DNA from: Enoplolaimus lenunculus
Lineage: Eukaryota; Nematoda; Enoplea; Enoplida; Thoracostomopsidae
DNA: 64,000 nt
Assembly: GCA_030248215.1 (NCBI GenBank)
Contig: JASANG010003454.1
Coordinates: forward strand, 20,404 to 84,403
Reading direction: 5' to 3'
Shown here: in pieces, positions 1 through 11,432 of the stretch
Position numbering within the stretch: position 1 is the stretch's first letter
Layout: every line of letters begins with the position of its first letter
Program-made: the position numbers and the translations under genes
Notes under the pieces: generated by a model
Told to the model about the DNA's origin: nothing
Databases searched by the model: none
The model's input: only the letters and a program-made list of their open reading frames with translations

Positions 1-68
1 GCAATTCGTCAGTTTGAAAACCTATCGCTATTGAGTGATAGGGGCTATATGACACATTTGAGAATACT
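1..68. repeat. Right end of an inverted-repeat MITE (family M1), cut by the window edge
   Basis: The window opens inside an element whose right terminus (a CCTATCGCTA...GTGATAGG...CACATTTGAGAATA stretch) matches the ends of four other elements at about 13.39, 15.40, 30.96 and 36.40 kb. The left terminus lies outside the window. Confidence 0.55.
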
Positions 69-306
69 GGTCCAAAACGACTGTTCAAGATTCAAACAAG
101 GAAATTTTCACATACGTTTTTTATAGCGGCTGGACTTACCCAAGTTTTGAAATATTTCATTTAGTAATTAAATATTTCCTGTGCAAACTACTGCGCCGTT
201 TACAATATTTTTGTCTACGATGCCGCCAAATGTTTTACATACCAAGTGAACGAGAAGAAATGCGCAATCATATGGATAATGATCTATTAGCTTTGTGTAT
301 GTGAAT

Positions 307-472
307 CAGGCACGTAGCCAGCTCACCTTGCTAGGGGGGTAAAATGTTTTAGGAGGGGCATTCAAGGGTTTTAAATGAGTTATAAGCAAGGCTTAAAATT
401 TTTAGAGGGGCCAAAAAATTCCCAGGGGGGTGCTGAGCCCCCCTGCCCGTCCCCATTGGCTACGGGCCCGAT
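307..472. repeat. Short inverted-repeat element (family M6)
   Basis: The left end reads CAGGCACGTAGCCAGC and the right end reads TGGCTACGGGCCCG, an imperfect inverted pair bounding about 165 bp rich in G and C runs. A solitary, inverted copy of one end (GCTGGCTACGCGCCTG) is at 17.79-17.81 kb. Termini of this type occur on non-autonomous DNA transposons; the superfamily is not assigned. Confidence 0.5.
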
Positions 473-721
473 GTGAATGTATAACAGTTTTCACTAATAG
501 CACTGTACTTCCTTTAGTCATTAACTACCTTGCGACCCTACGTAATCATAAAATGTAATCTAGAAAATACCCAATACTGTGGTGCCACTTGCTAAAGCGA
601 TATTATATTGACTTTGAACAAAGGCTCATGCGAAACTGAAGTACAAAATTAATAAAAAGAGCACTATATACCGTTAAAGACCCATTTTTAGTAACCAGTC
701 TTATATTCCATATTTGTTAAT

Positions 722-892
722 TTGGCCAACGTATTGAACAGAGTCGGAACAGTAGTATAAGCATATTCCTAAGCCTAAGCCTAAGAATATTTTTCTACAT
801 AATCCTAAAGCCTAAGCGAAAGAATGTGCTCATACTGAACCTATACGCCTAAAGTCGAGCAGAGAAACGTTCCACCCCTGATCTTTTACATA
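722..892 (+). repeat. Hexamer MITE copy: TIRs around a CCTAAG core
   Basis: One of the clearest copies of a dispersed family. The left end resembles GGCCAATGTATAGAACAGGG, then come GTAACAGTAGTATAAGCATA and degenerate CCTAAG hexamers, and the right end is CGTTCCACCCCTGATCTTTT. The right end reverse-complemented resembles the left end, so these are terminal inverted repeats of about 28 bp. No coding capacity is seen. Confidence 0.7.
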
Positions 893-2140
893 GGTCTTAT
901 CTTAATTTTTAAACAATTTTTTTGGCACCTACAAGATACAAATAAGAATGTTAGTTTTCACTTGCGCTCGATAATTTAAATTTGTCCATATAAGAAGTAT
1001 TACATAACCTATACTAACTTTTCCAAGTTCTGTGGTCAGTTAGCCTTCCTTAATAACACTCCTATTAAAGGTTTAATATACCAGTGGTCCGTCCAGTACA
1101 TTATGAGAGTTGCACATTCGTGCAACTGTGTTCACTAGTAATAATAATTTTTCTAATCTTTTTAGTGTTTTTCGAATTGAATTTTTTGGAGCTAATTGTT
1201 GTGGCTTCAATCAACATTTGCAACGGTTTAAACGGAGGTTTGACTCCTGTTCTGGTTTGGGAAATTGGAAAAGGTGGCTTACATTCTGTATAGATTTTAA
1301 AGCGGAGTTTTTTTCTATTAACTGCAAAAGTGTCTAAAAACGTTTTACAGAAAATTGGAAACATTTATCGCACACAAAGCTTATCATGAAAATATTAAAA
1401 ATTAATCTGCGTGTTGGTATCTTAATACAGCTTTCGTTAATTAATATTTGAAACGAACTTCTGGGAAACATATTTACCCCTGAGTAAACAAACGAACGAT
1501 TGGTCCTACGTCAACGAAACTTATCCATACGTACCAAAAAGATCTTTAATATCGAAAAAATTCTCAAGATAAATTTGACATTAAAACTTCGTGAAATATT
1601 AATAAAAACGCACTTGCGCTTTTTTGTACTAAAATTTGTCTTAAATTTCAAAAACAACACTTTTTCAATTTGAATGCCGACAATTGTTTTGGCTTCAGAA
1701 ATACCATCTTTTTAGTATATTGTAGGTATTCAACCACAAGTTGATGCCAACTAATTAAATATCTTAACATGCGACATATCTTCATGTCACACAATGGTAA
1801 ACCATGTTACCCATGATTTGTTTTGCGTATACAACCACCCAAGCATAGGGACTGTATTTTTATTGATAGAAAATAATATTACGTTCTCGGTATAACGCAT
1901 CAGATATCCTGTTTCAGATATGCATGGTATAACTTGTGGTAAATCTGTTATCTGAGTTTGAGGACGAATTAGTATTAATTAGTACATACAGTCTAGGGGT
2001 TTCATAGTCAAGCTTAGTAATTATTTTGTTATTAATATGTTTAATAGCCACTTGACGTTTTGGTTGAATGGTGCGTTAATTGTTTGAAATACAACGTTCA
2101 CTGACCAATGTTAGTTTGAGGAGCGTAAGAGTACGCTAAG
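893..2140. other. No gene recognised
   Basis: AT-rich DNA with only short chance reading frames. I see no splice-flanked exon, RNA gene or structured repeat here. Confidence 0.5.
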
Positions 2141-2735
2141 CATATTTATTTTTAAGCCTAAGTCTTAGTGCAAGAATAAAGTCAAAAAATAAGCCTAAGG
2201 ATTGCGTTATACTTCTTTTGACGTCCGGCTCCGTCCGTCATCTGTGCGGCCCAGTCCGTCACCGTGCGGCATCGTACGCAAATAACTCACGTACGATTAC
2301 TTATGGTACGAACGGTGACGGACGGTACAGTGACGGACGGCGCCGTTCGGGTGACGGACGGCGCCGTACGGGTGACGGACGGTACAGTGACGGACGGCGC
2401 CGTTCGGGTGACGGACGGCGCCGTACGGGTGACGGACGGTACAGTGACGGACGGCGCCGTACGGGTGACGGACGGTACAGTGACGGACGGCGCCGTACGG
2501 GTGACGGACGGTACAGTGACGGACGGCGCCGTTCGGGTGACGGACGGCGCCGTACGGGTGACGGACGGTACAGTGACGGACGGCGCCGTACGGGTGACGG
2601 ACGGTACAGTGACGGACGGCGCCGTTCGGGTGACGGACGGCGACGAACGGTGACGGACGGTGCTGGACTGCTCCGGACATCACGTATAACGCAACCCTTA
2701 GCCAAAAATAGTCTAAAAGCATTTTGTTCCAAAGC
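2141..2735 (+). repeat. Hexamer MITE interrupted by a minisatellite-bearing insert
   Basis: Degenerate CCTAAG/AAGTC-type hexamer sequence on the left (about 2150-2205) resumes on the right at about 2695 with CCTTAGCC and AAAAATAGTCTAAAAGC, the normal internal order of the hexamer MITE. The interrupting DNA is bounded by the inverted motifs ATTGCGTTATAC (left) and GTATAACGCAAC (right), so a second inverted-repeat element carrying the minisatellite seems to have inserted into the first. Confidence 0.55.
2309..2662 (+). repeat. GC-rich composite minisatellite (15-bp and 21-bp units)
   Basis: The array mixes a 15-bp unit (GACGGACGGTACAGT) and a 21-bp unit (GACGGACGG plus CGCCGTTCGGGT or CGCCGTACGGGT). 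Calling the short unit A and the long variants Bt and Ba, the order is A Bt Ba, A Bt Ba, A Ba, A Ba, A Bt Ba, A Ba, A Bt, then a degraded unit. Units are all multiples of 3, so frames stay open on both strands; these long frames are repeat artefacts, not genes. Base composition is sharply GC-rich against the AT-rich surroundings. Confidence 0.9.
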
Positions 2736-2876
2736 ATCAAAAACTTTAAGTTTTATTTTTATGAAGATCATCTAGTGATGTGTCGATGTATGTGCACGGT
2801 TAGTGCATGTAAACCAAAGTCATAGCTATACATGTGCGCATATACCGAAATATAAAGGTGTCGCAATCAAATACAT

Positions 2877-2942
2877 TGGGTAGTGGTAGCATGCTTTACT
2901 CGATTGAAAGATGACCGAGGTTCAATTCTCGGAGTGGTCTTT
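2877..2942 (+). repeat. Degenerate tRNA-derived SINE fragment
   Basis: An A-box-like TAGTGGTAGCAT and a B-box-like GAGGTTCAATTCTC are spaced as in a tRNA, followed by GGAGTGGTC. The upstream sequence does not pair as an acceptor stem, so this is a tRNA-derived relic and not a tRNA gene. Confidence 0.4.
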
Positions 2943-3065
2943 ACCTTTAACTTTGGGCAAAACTTCGAACAGGGGTCGTGCAGACCGTGTAGTTCCAACA
3001 AGGTGAACATACGGAAATGAAATGTTATGAAATGCTTCAGTGTTTGTTAACCATGCTTCACCTCC

Positions 3066-3212
3066 CATGTAAAGATCATAGGCGGAACGTTTTCCGTGCG
3101 ACTGCAATAGCATTACGTTAAGCTTTAGACTAAATTTTTTGCTTAGGTTCAACTTAGGTTCAGGAATATGTTTATACTGCTGCTACGGCCCTGTTCTATA
3201 CATTGGCCCAAG
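3066..3212 (-). repeat. Hexamer MITE copy, reverse orientation
   Basis: Starts with the family's right terminus (CCATGTAAAGATCATAGGCG, then GAACGTTTTCC), then GCTTAGGTTC hexamer-like core, and ends with TACTGCTACGGCCCTGTTCT and ATACATTGGCCCA, the reverse complement of the left terminus. Both inverted termini are readable. Confidence 0.7.
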
Positions 3213-3215
3213 CGT

Positions 3216-5815
3216 CCAGCTAATTTGTTTTTAATGGGTAGTCGTGGTACAAATGACAATAAAATAATATATATATTTTATTATAATTTATGCATCATTT
3301 ATATAATAAAACAACCAGTGTAAGGTTAATCTTTTTACTTAACCATGAATAAACGAATCAATATAAGGAAGTAATTATTTTTTTGTTTCAAATATGTTTT
3401 CCTAATTTTTCTTCAATTTTAAAGTCGTAAGTTTTTTAAGACAAAAAGCGACCACTCGAGGTAGACGCGCTACGTTAATCAAATATAATTACTAGATTAA
3501 GCCAAGTATAATACCGAGTTTTTTTGCTCATATTCCGGAAACTAGAATAGAAAAAATTTAAGGAAAGAATCTATACCGAAGATAGCGGGTTCAATTCAAC
3601 TTGACCATTCTAACACAGTTGACAATACCGGCTTGCGTTGCAACCTGGCATTTGAACCCGATACTTTTTACATTAATTCGCTTTCAACGATCTTTCTGTA
3701 GCGGATTTAACTCTGACTTGGAGCCGGAAGTAATGTTTATGACGATCCGGTTGACCAATCTCAAACTGTTCTACCAACAAAGTTTCTAAAACGCAGCGAA
3801 TGTCCGCCGAGGGTGTGCCCGCTTTCAATAAATTTTCCTTCAATCTACTTGTTTTTCATAACGCCGTTATTAATGTTTTTTTCGATTTTTCACACTATAT
3901 AGTGCATATTTTTCAGGTAATTTTTAATTTCTTCAAGTCCTTTAGCGACTTGAATAGAGACATATATTATTTCCGAGTTTAACTTAACTCGGATGAAGTT
4001 AAACCTTGCAGTTTTAATTTGTATCAGAATTTTCAATAATGTTTTCGGTTTGCCAAATCAACTGATGATGCTTCAAAATACGCAATTATTATAAGCTTCT
4101 GCTCCTGATTTTACAACGGTATTAATATGGAAGCTGTGTGTATCTATTGAAACGATGATCTTTTAAGCCTTAGACTGTTTAAGGTTAAAGTCGTCTTAAG
4201 TCATGTTTCTTCAATTTAGTAAATATTTTACAACAAATTATGCAAACGCCGTGTATAACGTAACAATTGACGTTCTGTGGCAAGTGCAATTATAGGTTAA
4301 AAGTTCCATGTGTTAAGCTCTGAATTAAAGCTAAAGATAAATGTTATTATCTACATCACCTAGTCCTAACAGCTACAATCAAATTATGTTGAGATTGATC
4401 GGGGAAGGAAAAATAGATCCAATTAAATTTCACTTTAACATATCAATAAATGTGTTCCTCTAAAGGTGCCAAACAAAAATCCCCCCAAGCTATCAATTAA
4501 AATGTCCTCTTGGATTTACTAGAAACGTTTAATTGATCAAGCAATTAATTAGAGGGAGCCTAAAGAATGTCAGACCGGATTAATATTTTTATTCACGCTT
4601 ATTCTGCTTGAAAATATTAAACTTTGGAATCGCTATAGCCCCAATCCCTACAGCTCAAAGTCTGAATATTGGGCTACAAATTGCTACGTTTATGCTTAAT
4701 TTGCATGAATAGGCGTTTCAGAACCATTAGAAGCTCTAGACTAAACTGAATAACTGTCAGTCACAACAGCTAGGCTTTGATTGCAGTCTAAAGTGTTTTT
4801 AGCACAAAGTTCGCCTGAATTTACTCGAAAATCGAGTTATCGTTAAACTTTATACTATCAAATTGAGCAAAAAAGGTGCTTTTGAAAAACTAAGGTTAAC
4901 CACCAATTTTACCATCAATAATTTCCATTGTTATTCGTACATCTACTGCGATTAGCAATTACGACATGCGTCAAACAACAATATATCTGACTAAGAACAG
5001 TGCATTTATTGCAAAAAAACCATCCTGTTACTGGTTGAAACAATGATCCAAGGAGGGACGACACTCAGATGCACTTCCATTCATCAGTAATCAAAGCTGA
5101 ATCTCTTTGTGTATAATCTTGGCACAAGAATTGCATTTGGTTTCTCGCTCGCCTCATTCGGGACTTTTTTTCACTGTTATATATCGCGTTCCACTTGTCA
5201 TAAATAGCTGGATACACCACTGAGTCCGTTTTAGGTAACGATCTGTTTGATATTTACATACTGCTAAATCAAGCTTTATTTGCGTAAATATGGAGTGTTG
5301 TAGCTAAGTAATTTTTAATTCAAGTTATTATTTTTATATTTGCAATTACTGGTAAAAATCATTTCTTCTACCTAATATGCCAGTAAACTAGCCAGAACTG
5401 TAAGTGCTAGTAATTTGATGGTTGCTAATGCATTAATTGCATGACTTGGTTTAGGTATATAGTTGTAATAGCGATTTGGAGTTAAAAATGCCCAGCGTTA
5501 CTTGTTTACATCATTAAAAGTGTTATTTCTTAAATAAGTTCACGACATGATGTATAAATTTATTATTTTACAAAAACAAATGTACTAATTGCATTTTGTG
5601 CAGAAAAAAATTAAAACGCAAATCACATAAATTATATTCTAATAAAGCCTGTGGCCGGAATGATTTTCGAGCAAAGTAGTAGCGTTTGGACGTAGGCTTC
5701 GGCTGTATAGGCTATTACACTATGGATCATTCGCGTAATACTGCTTGCACTACTGCAAAAAAATGTCCAGGTCTGGGCAGCAACCAAAGCCTTTTTTGTA
5801 AACTGTTACGACCCA
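3216..5815. other. No gene recognised
   Basis: About 2.6 kb of AT-rich sequence. Short frames near 3.60-3.98 kb lack domain features and splice context. No RNA gene or structured repeat was recognised. Confidence 0.45.
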
Positions 5816-5832
5816 TATTTCGAAAACATCTG

Positions 5833-6008
5833 TTACCATAGTATAAGCATAATCCTAAGCCTAAGTTTAAGCCTAAACCTAAGCCTAATCGTAGGAGAGT
5901 TTATACCTTTGCCGTATCCTCAGCTTATGCCTAAGCCTAAGAAAAAAAATTCGTTTAAAGCTCAAGCTTACTCTATTGCAGTCCCGCAAAAAACGTTCCG
6001 CTGTTAGT
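5833..6008 (+). repeat. Hexamer MITE copy
   Basis: Contains AGTATAAGCATAATCCTAAG, a run of CCTAAG-type hexamers interrupted near 5896-5930, then AAGCTTACTCTATTGCAGTC and CCGCAAAAAACGTTCCG. The left terminus is eroded. Confidence 0.65.
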
Positions 6009-6321
6009 AAGTATAATAATATTCAGGTTATAACGAATAAATTGCATATGAAAATTTTGACCAAAATGCGGGTTGGGATTTAATTCGCCAGTGCTTCTGT
6101 GATCTAAAATTCAATAAAGCGACTGTAGGTCTTTATGAAACCTTTGTATCCTGGGTTGATATATACTTCTCATACTGTTTTAAAAGCAACCAGCCACCGC
6201 TTGGTTTGTTTACAGAACTAAACCCATTGTTCTTGGTGTTATAACTCAATGACGCCAAGTTGATCCTTTAATATGAAAGTTCTAGGATTCTACGGAACAT
6301 ATCGTGTTTCCCATTACTGTT

Positions 6322-6603
6322 TTAATTCTCCTCTCTATTATATTTTGGTAACAATTGCACAATGTTTTGCTCGCGTTGCAGGTTTAAATCCATAATCTTG
6401 CGTGATTGGTTACCCGGCTTCCTATTGCCCGATTGCCTCCCGCTTCCATCGCTCATGGCAGATGGGACATTACTCGCGGGTAAAAATTTTTTGTTTGCGT
6501 GGGTAAAACCGGGTAGGAAGAGTAACAAATTATGCAAGATTTCAAGTGGTAATAAGGTTTTAGGAATGCGAAACATTTTGAATATGCTAGGTGAGATAAA
6601 CAA
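6322..6603 (-). CDS. Possible small secreted protein or first exon, unrecognised
   Basis: A 93-codon reading frame on the minus strand. From its second or third methionine it looks like a signal peptide: basic start (MFRIPK), hydrophobic stretch ILHNLLLFLPGF, then THA as a possible cleavage site. The remainder is hydrophilic and rich in S, G, N, R and K, ending NREEN-stop. I do not recognise a family, and no neighbouring exon or poly-A signal supports it. It could be a small secreted peptide gene or chance; I lean slightly to chance. Confidence 0.2.
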   Translation of the reverse strand: MFISPSIFKMFRIPKTLLPLEILHNLLLFLPGFTHANKKFLPASNVPSAMSDGSGRQSGNRKPGNQSRKIMDLNLQREQNIVQLLPKYNREEN

Positions 6604-6639
6604 ATATTTACAAGCAAACTATTTTAATTGTTAACAAAG

Positions 6640-9600
6640 ACCAAATTTCTGAATAACTTATTTAAAATTTCTCTTTTTGTGACTACAGCTGGCTGTATAA
6701 AAAGGTTGAAATTTCATGGTTGTAAACACAGGTTCGTGTTATAATACTTTATAGGGGGCTTTGATGTTAGAGTTTAATGATAACTAGTAATCCGGAGTTG
6801 CACGCATGTGAAACTCTCCTTTTATACTGCGTTTTGGCCTATGTTCAAGAGTATTTGTTTTTAAGCAGGTTTGTCTAAGCTTTGAAGCTTAAGTGACATC
6901 TCAAACAACCAAATCATCATTTTAATTTATACTGGGTTATTGGTTTGGTACTGCATGCACTCCTAATAAAGGAAAGACTGAATCTGGGATTCCGCTCTGT
7001 AGTGGAAAATACACTTCGCAACTTGAACATAGCTAAAGACAACATATCAATATCCTATCGATGGCTAATAGCACAAAACACAAAACATCCAAGCAATAAT
7101 GGTTACTAAGAAAATCGAAACAACAGTTTTATGTCTTTGCAACTTCTATTAATTTGCATATTGTGACTTTGCTGGAACGCTGCCCAAAATACGTAGGTGG
7201 GGCATTCCAACTTTAATATATAGATAACAGTTCTCCACGTTTCAATTGAGATTAAGTAAATGGCATAACTTCTTTCAATAGCGAACAACTTCTGTTCTAC
7301 GCTAGCTGTCGCGTACTATGAAAAGGAATGCTAAATCTGAAATTTCAGTCCACATGCCTTTAGGCTAAAAACTTTGCCCAGTTTAGTCACCCGGATAAGA
7401 GGGGCAGTCACTGTATTTATTTCACCTGTCCATAGGGTACCACATTGTAGTTCGGTTCAGGTTATTATTTACCTTCAACTCAGCTCCAGTTGTCTAGACC
7501 CTACACTTTTAAAGCTAATATCAGGCATTTTCGAAGGGCGATAAAGTATGCATTTTGGTAGCTCTTTCAAATAAGCCGGCTGTTTCAATGCATCTTGGTA
7601 ACTCTTTGAAATAAGCCGGTTGTTTCAATGTGTCAAATAATTTTTTGTTTGCTTACTACGCTTCCTTGCAAGAATTTTGACTCAAAGTTATACTCTCCAG
7701 AAATAAAGGTTTGGTTATGCACCTGGCGTAGATGGTAGAAAAATACAGTTTTTAAATTTTGCAACTTATATTAAAAGCTTGAAATCAAGAACAGGACATC
7801 AACCGTAGGGAACCTAAAACAAGCTCATGCAATTTATAATTTGTAAGCCGTGGGATGTTTTTAGATTAGACCGCCCGCAGACAACAAACAAAATTGATAG
7901 AGAAACATGTATGCTACTCTGTGGAGGCGGAAGGCATAACAAACCAATTTATTCCTTTAGCTTACCACTCATGTTAAAAATACAAAACGTTTGTTGCGTT
8001 TTAATATTGAATATAAAATAGCGTTTGGCTATTACGCTAAATGACATGCGCGTTGCGTAATAAACGTTTTGTGCGACTATAAAGACAAAGGTAATTGTAT
8101 GATATTCAACAAACATTGTTTGAAATGTCAAACAATTATGAGTTAGGCTCAAAATATATATATCTTAAATTCGAGACTTTTATTTCTGAATGTTTAATAA
8201 AGTTTAAAATATATTAAAGTTAAAAGTTTGGCTATTCAAATTGTTTATATTCCATAAGCGATTAAAACAACTATATATTTCTGTTATAGGGACAAATATG
8301 CTCGAAATAGGTATAACAGTAGTTTTGCTGATTTTGCAGAAATGTACGTCTTAGAAACAAAGGTTCGCCGGAAAGCTGACTCCAAAATAGGATGGCCACG
8401 TTCAAACAAATTTCTCTAATTTTACAATCTAAGATACGTCCAAGACGTAGACCCGAATTACCTTTAAAATTCAATTTTTACTTACTTATTACACATTAGA
8501 AACGATGCAACTGTACTTTACACGCATTAAAATAATTAGAAACTTAGTTCTTGAATATAACACAATGATTTCTTGAAAATAAAAAAGTCTGTTAGAATTT
8601 TATATATGTAATTTTTTAAAGACATTTATTTTTGTTTCTGAGCTGTATATTAGACTATTAACGCCTGAAATTGCATGGTTCATAGTGTGTATAATTTAAG
8701 AAATGAAAAGTCTTGAAACTTGACAAAACTCGAATATCATATGATATTCCTAAATTTCTGTGAGTATCATTTGATATTCGCCGGGGTGTGATCTTCGCGT
8801 GCTTATATACAATTGAAAAGTTGGAAGACAGAGACAAAAACTTGCTTTAAAAGCAACAAATACGTCCTGCTGATTTCGTAAACTAAGCTCGTACGTAATC
8901 AAAAAGTGTTTCAAATTCTAGTACTTCTATGACATTTAGCTACCTCAAGTCTCAAGTACACAGACATTTGGAAACATATCATATCTTATGACATTCGTAG
9001 ATGGTACGCTGAATATCATAACATACAGAGGTACAAAATACGACGCTACCTGCACATGATGCTGGCAGACGACTACGAATTTTGAATATGACATGGGATG
9101 TTGCTAAATAGTGTAATAGGTTCATGTATGTCCCAAGCTGTTCCAGTTATAGCATCAACCCGCATTAAAGACGGATAATATGTACTCAAATTGAAACCAC
9201 TAATACAAATGAGTGTTGTCTTTGCTCAGAACAACACATCTTTAAGTTGTCATTTCGTGGTTTTGCCACCCCACCAGTGGCGGATCCAAAAATCTGTGAT
9301 GGACTGGGGCATGATGGCAAATGTTATGAAACGCAAAACACTACAACATATTCTCTTACTTAAAGCAAGAATAATTTAGGCCTGTCGACCAATAGAAACC
9401 TGCCTAAAAGTAGTGTTGACTGAGACTCAAGAATATTTTCACCGTTCATCGATGAAAAACCGCCCGCTTATTACTGAAAACTTAACCCTCAAGTCAATAT
9501 TAACGAGGACTTTTTCCAGTCATATTTTTCCAGTTAATATTTCATGTATGAATAATGACTGAGCGTTAATTTCGTAGACGAGATGTTATTGCCTGACAAT

Positions 9601-9725
9601 TCAACTAAGATGGCATACTAACAACTAATCTTAATTACATTTCGCAGTGAGTATAAATGAAATTATGGCTAAATCCTAGCAGATGAGAATGTGGGCAAAG
9701 TCTGTTTTTGCCACTTTACCTGTAC
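6640..9725. other. No gene recognised; one small tandem duplication
   Basis: AT-rich DNA with no convincing exon. At 7549-7630 a unit of about 40 bp (containing TTGGTAACTCTTTGAAATAA and GCCGG) occurs twice in tandem with a few mismatches. At 9275 there is a solitary CAGTGGCGGATCCA, matching the terminus of the element at 44.8 kb. Confidence 0.4.
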
Positions 9726-9734
9726 AAATATAAG

Positions 9735-9868
9735 GCTACAGCTTAGGCTTAGACTTCCGTATACACTTCGGGAATCGTTTTGCCTAAGATTTAGGCTTAC
9801 GCTTAGCTATAGGTAATTCTTGAAATAAGCCTAAATTTAAGCCTAGACGTAAATGCGGAAATAAGTGC
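9735..9868. repeat. Degenerate hexamer-type repeat
   Basis: GCTTAGGCTTAG-type hexamers on the left and CCTAAATTTAAGCC on the right point in opposite directions, as if two eroded hexamer tracts face each other. The conserved MITE termini are not readable. Confidence 0.4.
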
Positions 9869-10464
9869 ACAAGAGCCCTGAATTCATACACGAGACGAAA
9901 TTGTATTTGCGTTGATGGAGCCGAGTCCTACTTTACAGCGAATCTCAAAATATCACGTGTTTATTTCAGAGTTCACTTAATTTATTCGGGTTAAGTAACT
10001 ATATTTATTCGCAAAGACATAAATTGCCAATAAAGTGAATAAATTACTATTTTTAATAATGAAATATAATTGTGTTAACTGGCTGGTTGCGATTGTATTT
10101 CCGATTATCATTGTTGCCTCTACAGGACCAAATGGTAAATGTTTTGGCTCTTGAACACTTTCTGACTCACGTTCAAGGTGTGGGCTAAAGTTTAAGTAGT
10201 GCCAGAGCAGACAGGGGTGGGCGGTCTCCCCAAACTCCAGGGTGGGAGTCCCCAAACTTGCGAGCGATGCGAGCGATAAGCCAGACGTATTTTAGAACAT
10301 CGGCTGTTTTTGTTTCAACCGGTTAGGGTGGGGGCCCTTTCGGGGTGGCACACCAAATGGGGGGTATAAGGGGTGGCTGCTCCGTCCCTGTGGTTAAGCA
10401 AATGCTTTGGGCTTCGGTATAGGCATTGGTAAGCATTTTCCTAGGCCTAAGCCTAAGCGTGTAC

Positions 10465-10608
10465 GTCCAATGTATAGAATAGGTACGTAACAGTAGTATA
10501 AGCATATTTTCAAGCCTAAGCCTAAGCCTAAGCAAAAATATATCTACAATTTAAAGTTACATTATAGCAGACCGCAGAAAAACGCTCCACCCCTGATCTT
10601 TACACATG
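10465..10608 (+). repeat. Hexamer MITE copy, compact and nearly complete
   Basis: Begins CCAATGTATAGAATAGG, followed by GTAACAGTAGTATAAGCATA and three clean CCTAAG units, and ends AACGCTCCACCCCTGATCTT plus TACACATG. It gives a good estimate of the family length, about 140 bp. Upstream DNA at 10405-10465 also has CCTAAG-like sequence. Confidence 0.75.
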
Positions 10609-11432
10609 CCGCGTGTACGCAGAAGTGTGAAATCTGAAATAGATTTATTATATTTTTGAAGCAACTTTCTGTAGATTTAGTGAGTAAAAGGTACAAAACA
10701 ATTTTACGCTTTTATGTCTTTCTCTCATAAAAATTTTCTATTTTATTTAATATTTAATTTCAGGTTAGGATTTTAACTAGAAACGTTAGTGTAAAATTGA
10801 CTTCGTAGCTATTAACGATAGTAGAGGACCTTACAAGTAGCTTGTGAAGAGATTTTCACTGGCAGGCTATGGGCAGTAAAAATTGTGACTCGGGTTAAAT
10901 TATATAATTAATTAATGAGTGCATTTAAAATTTATTGCGAACGACCGCGCGACCTTAATCTGTTTCTGTGTCAGATTTTGTCAAAAATTGTATAAGTTTT
11001 CAATTTTCACTTTTTAAATTTTACAAACTGTATATATACTGCAATTCAAAACAAAAAGCAGTAATATTTCAACATGAGAAGAACATCGCAAAATGGTACA
11101 GAAGGACGATGACTGAAACGAATTAAAATGACTAAATATGTATTCGCTTATTCTGGGTAGCAAAAAACTGAAATTGCATTAAAACGCGTAAAAAATGAAA
11201 TCGTGCACCAATTTGAAAACATGTAACCTCGAACACTATTTTTTCTGTCTTAACGGAAACAAAAATCATTTACCAGTATGTATTTGTGAAATTGAATGTA
11301 CGTAAAAACACTTTAAGGATCAGACTGGACATATCTTAGCGTTAAAGCGTATTTATAATTTTTTTCAATACTGGGTAGCAAAACGACTGCGCCAAAGCGA
11401 CAAAATCATTTGTTTTTCAACTCGTGTTTTAG

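Noticed and set aside
130-160. Nematode-like spliced leader (TTACCCAAGTTTTGA resembles part of SL1)
   Set aside because: Only a partial match, no GT donor follows and no surrounding snRNA-like structure or 5S linkage was seen.
2218-2775. Long overlapping frames on both strands with arginine-rich or valine-rich repeats
   Set aside because: They come from minisatellite units whose lengths are multiples of three; similar frames appear in several frames at once.
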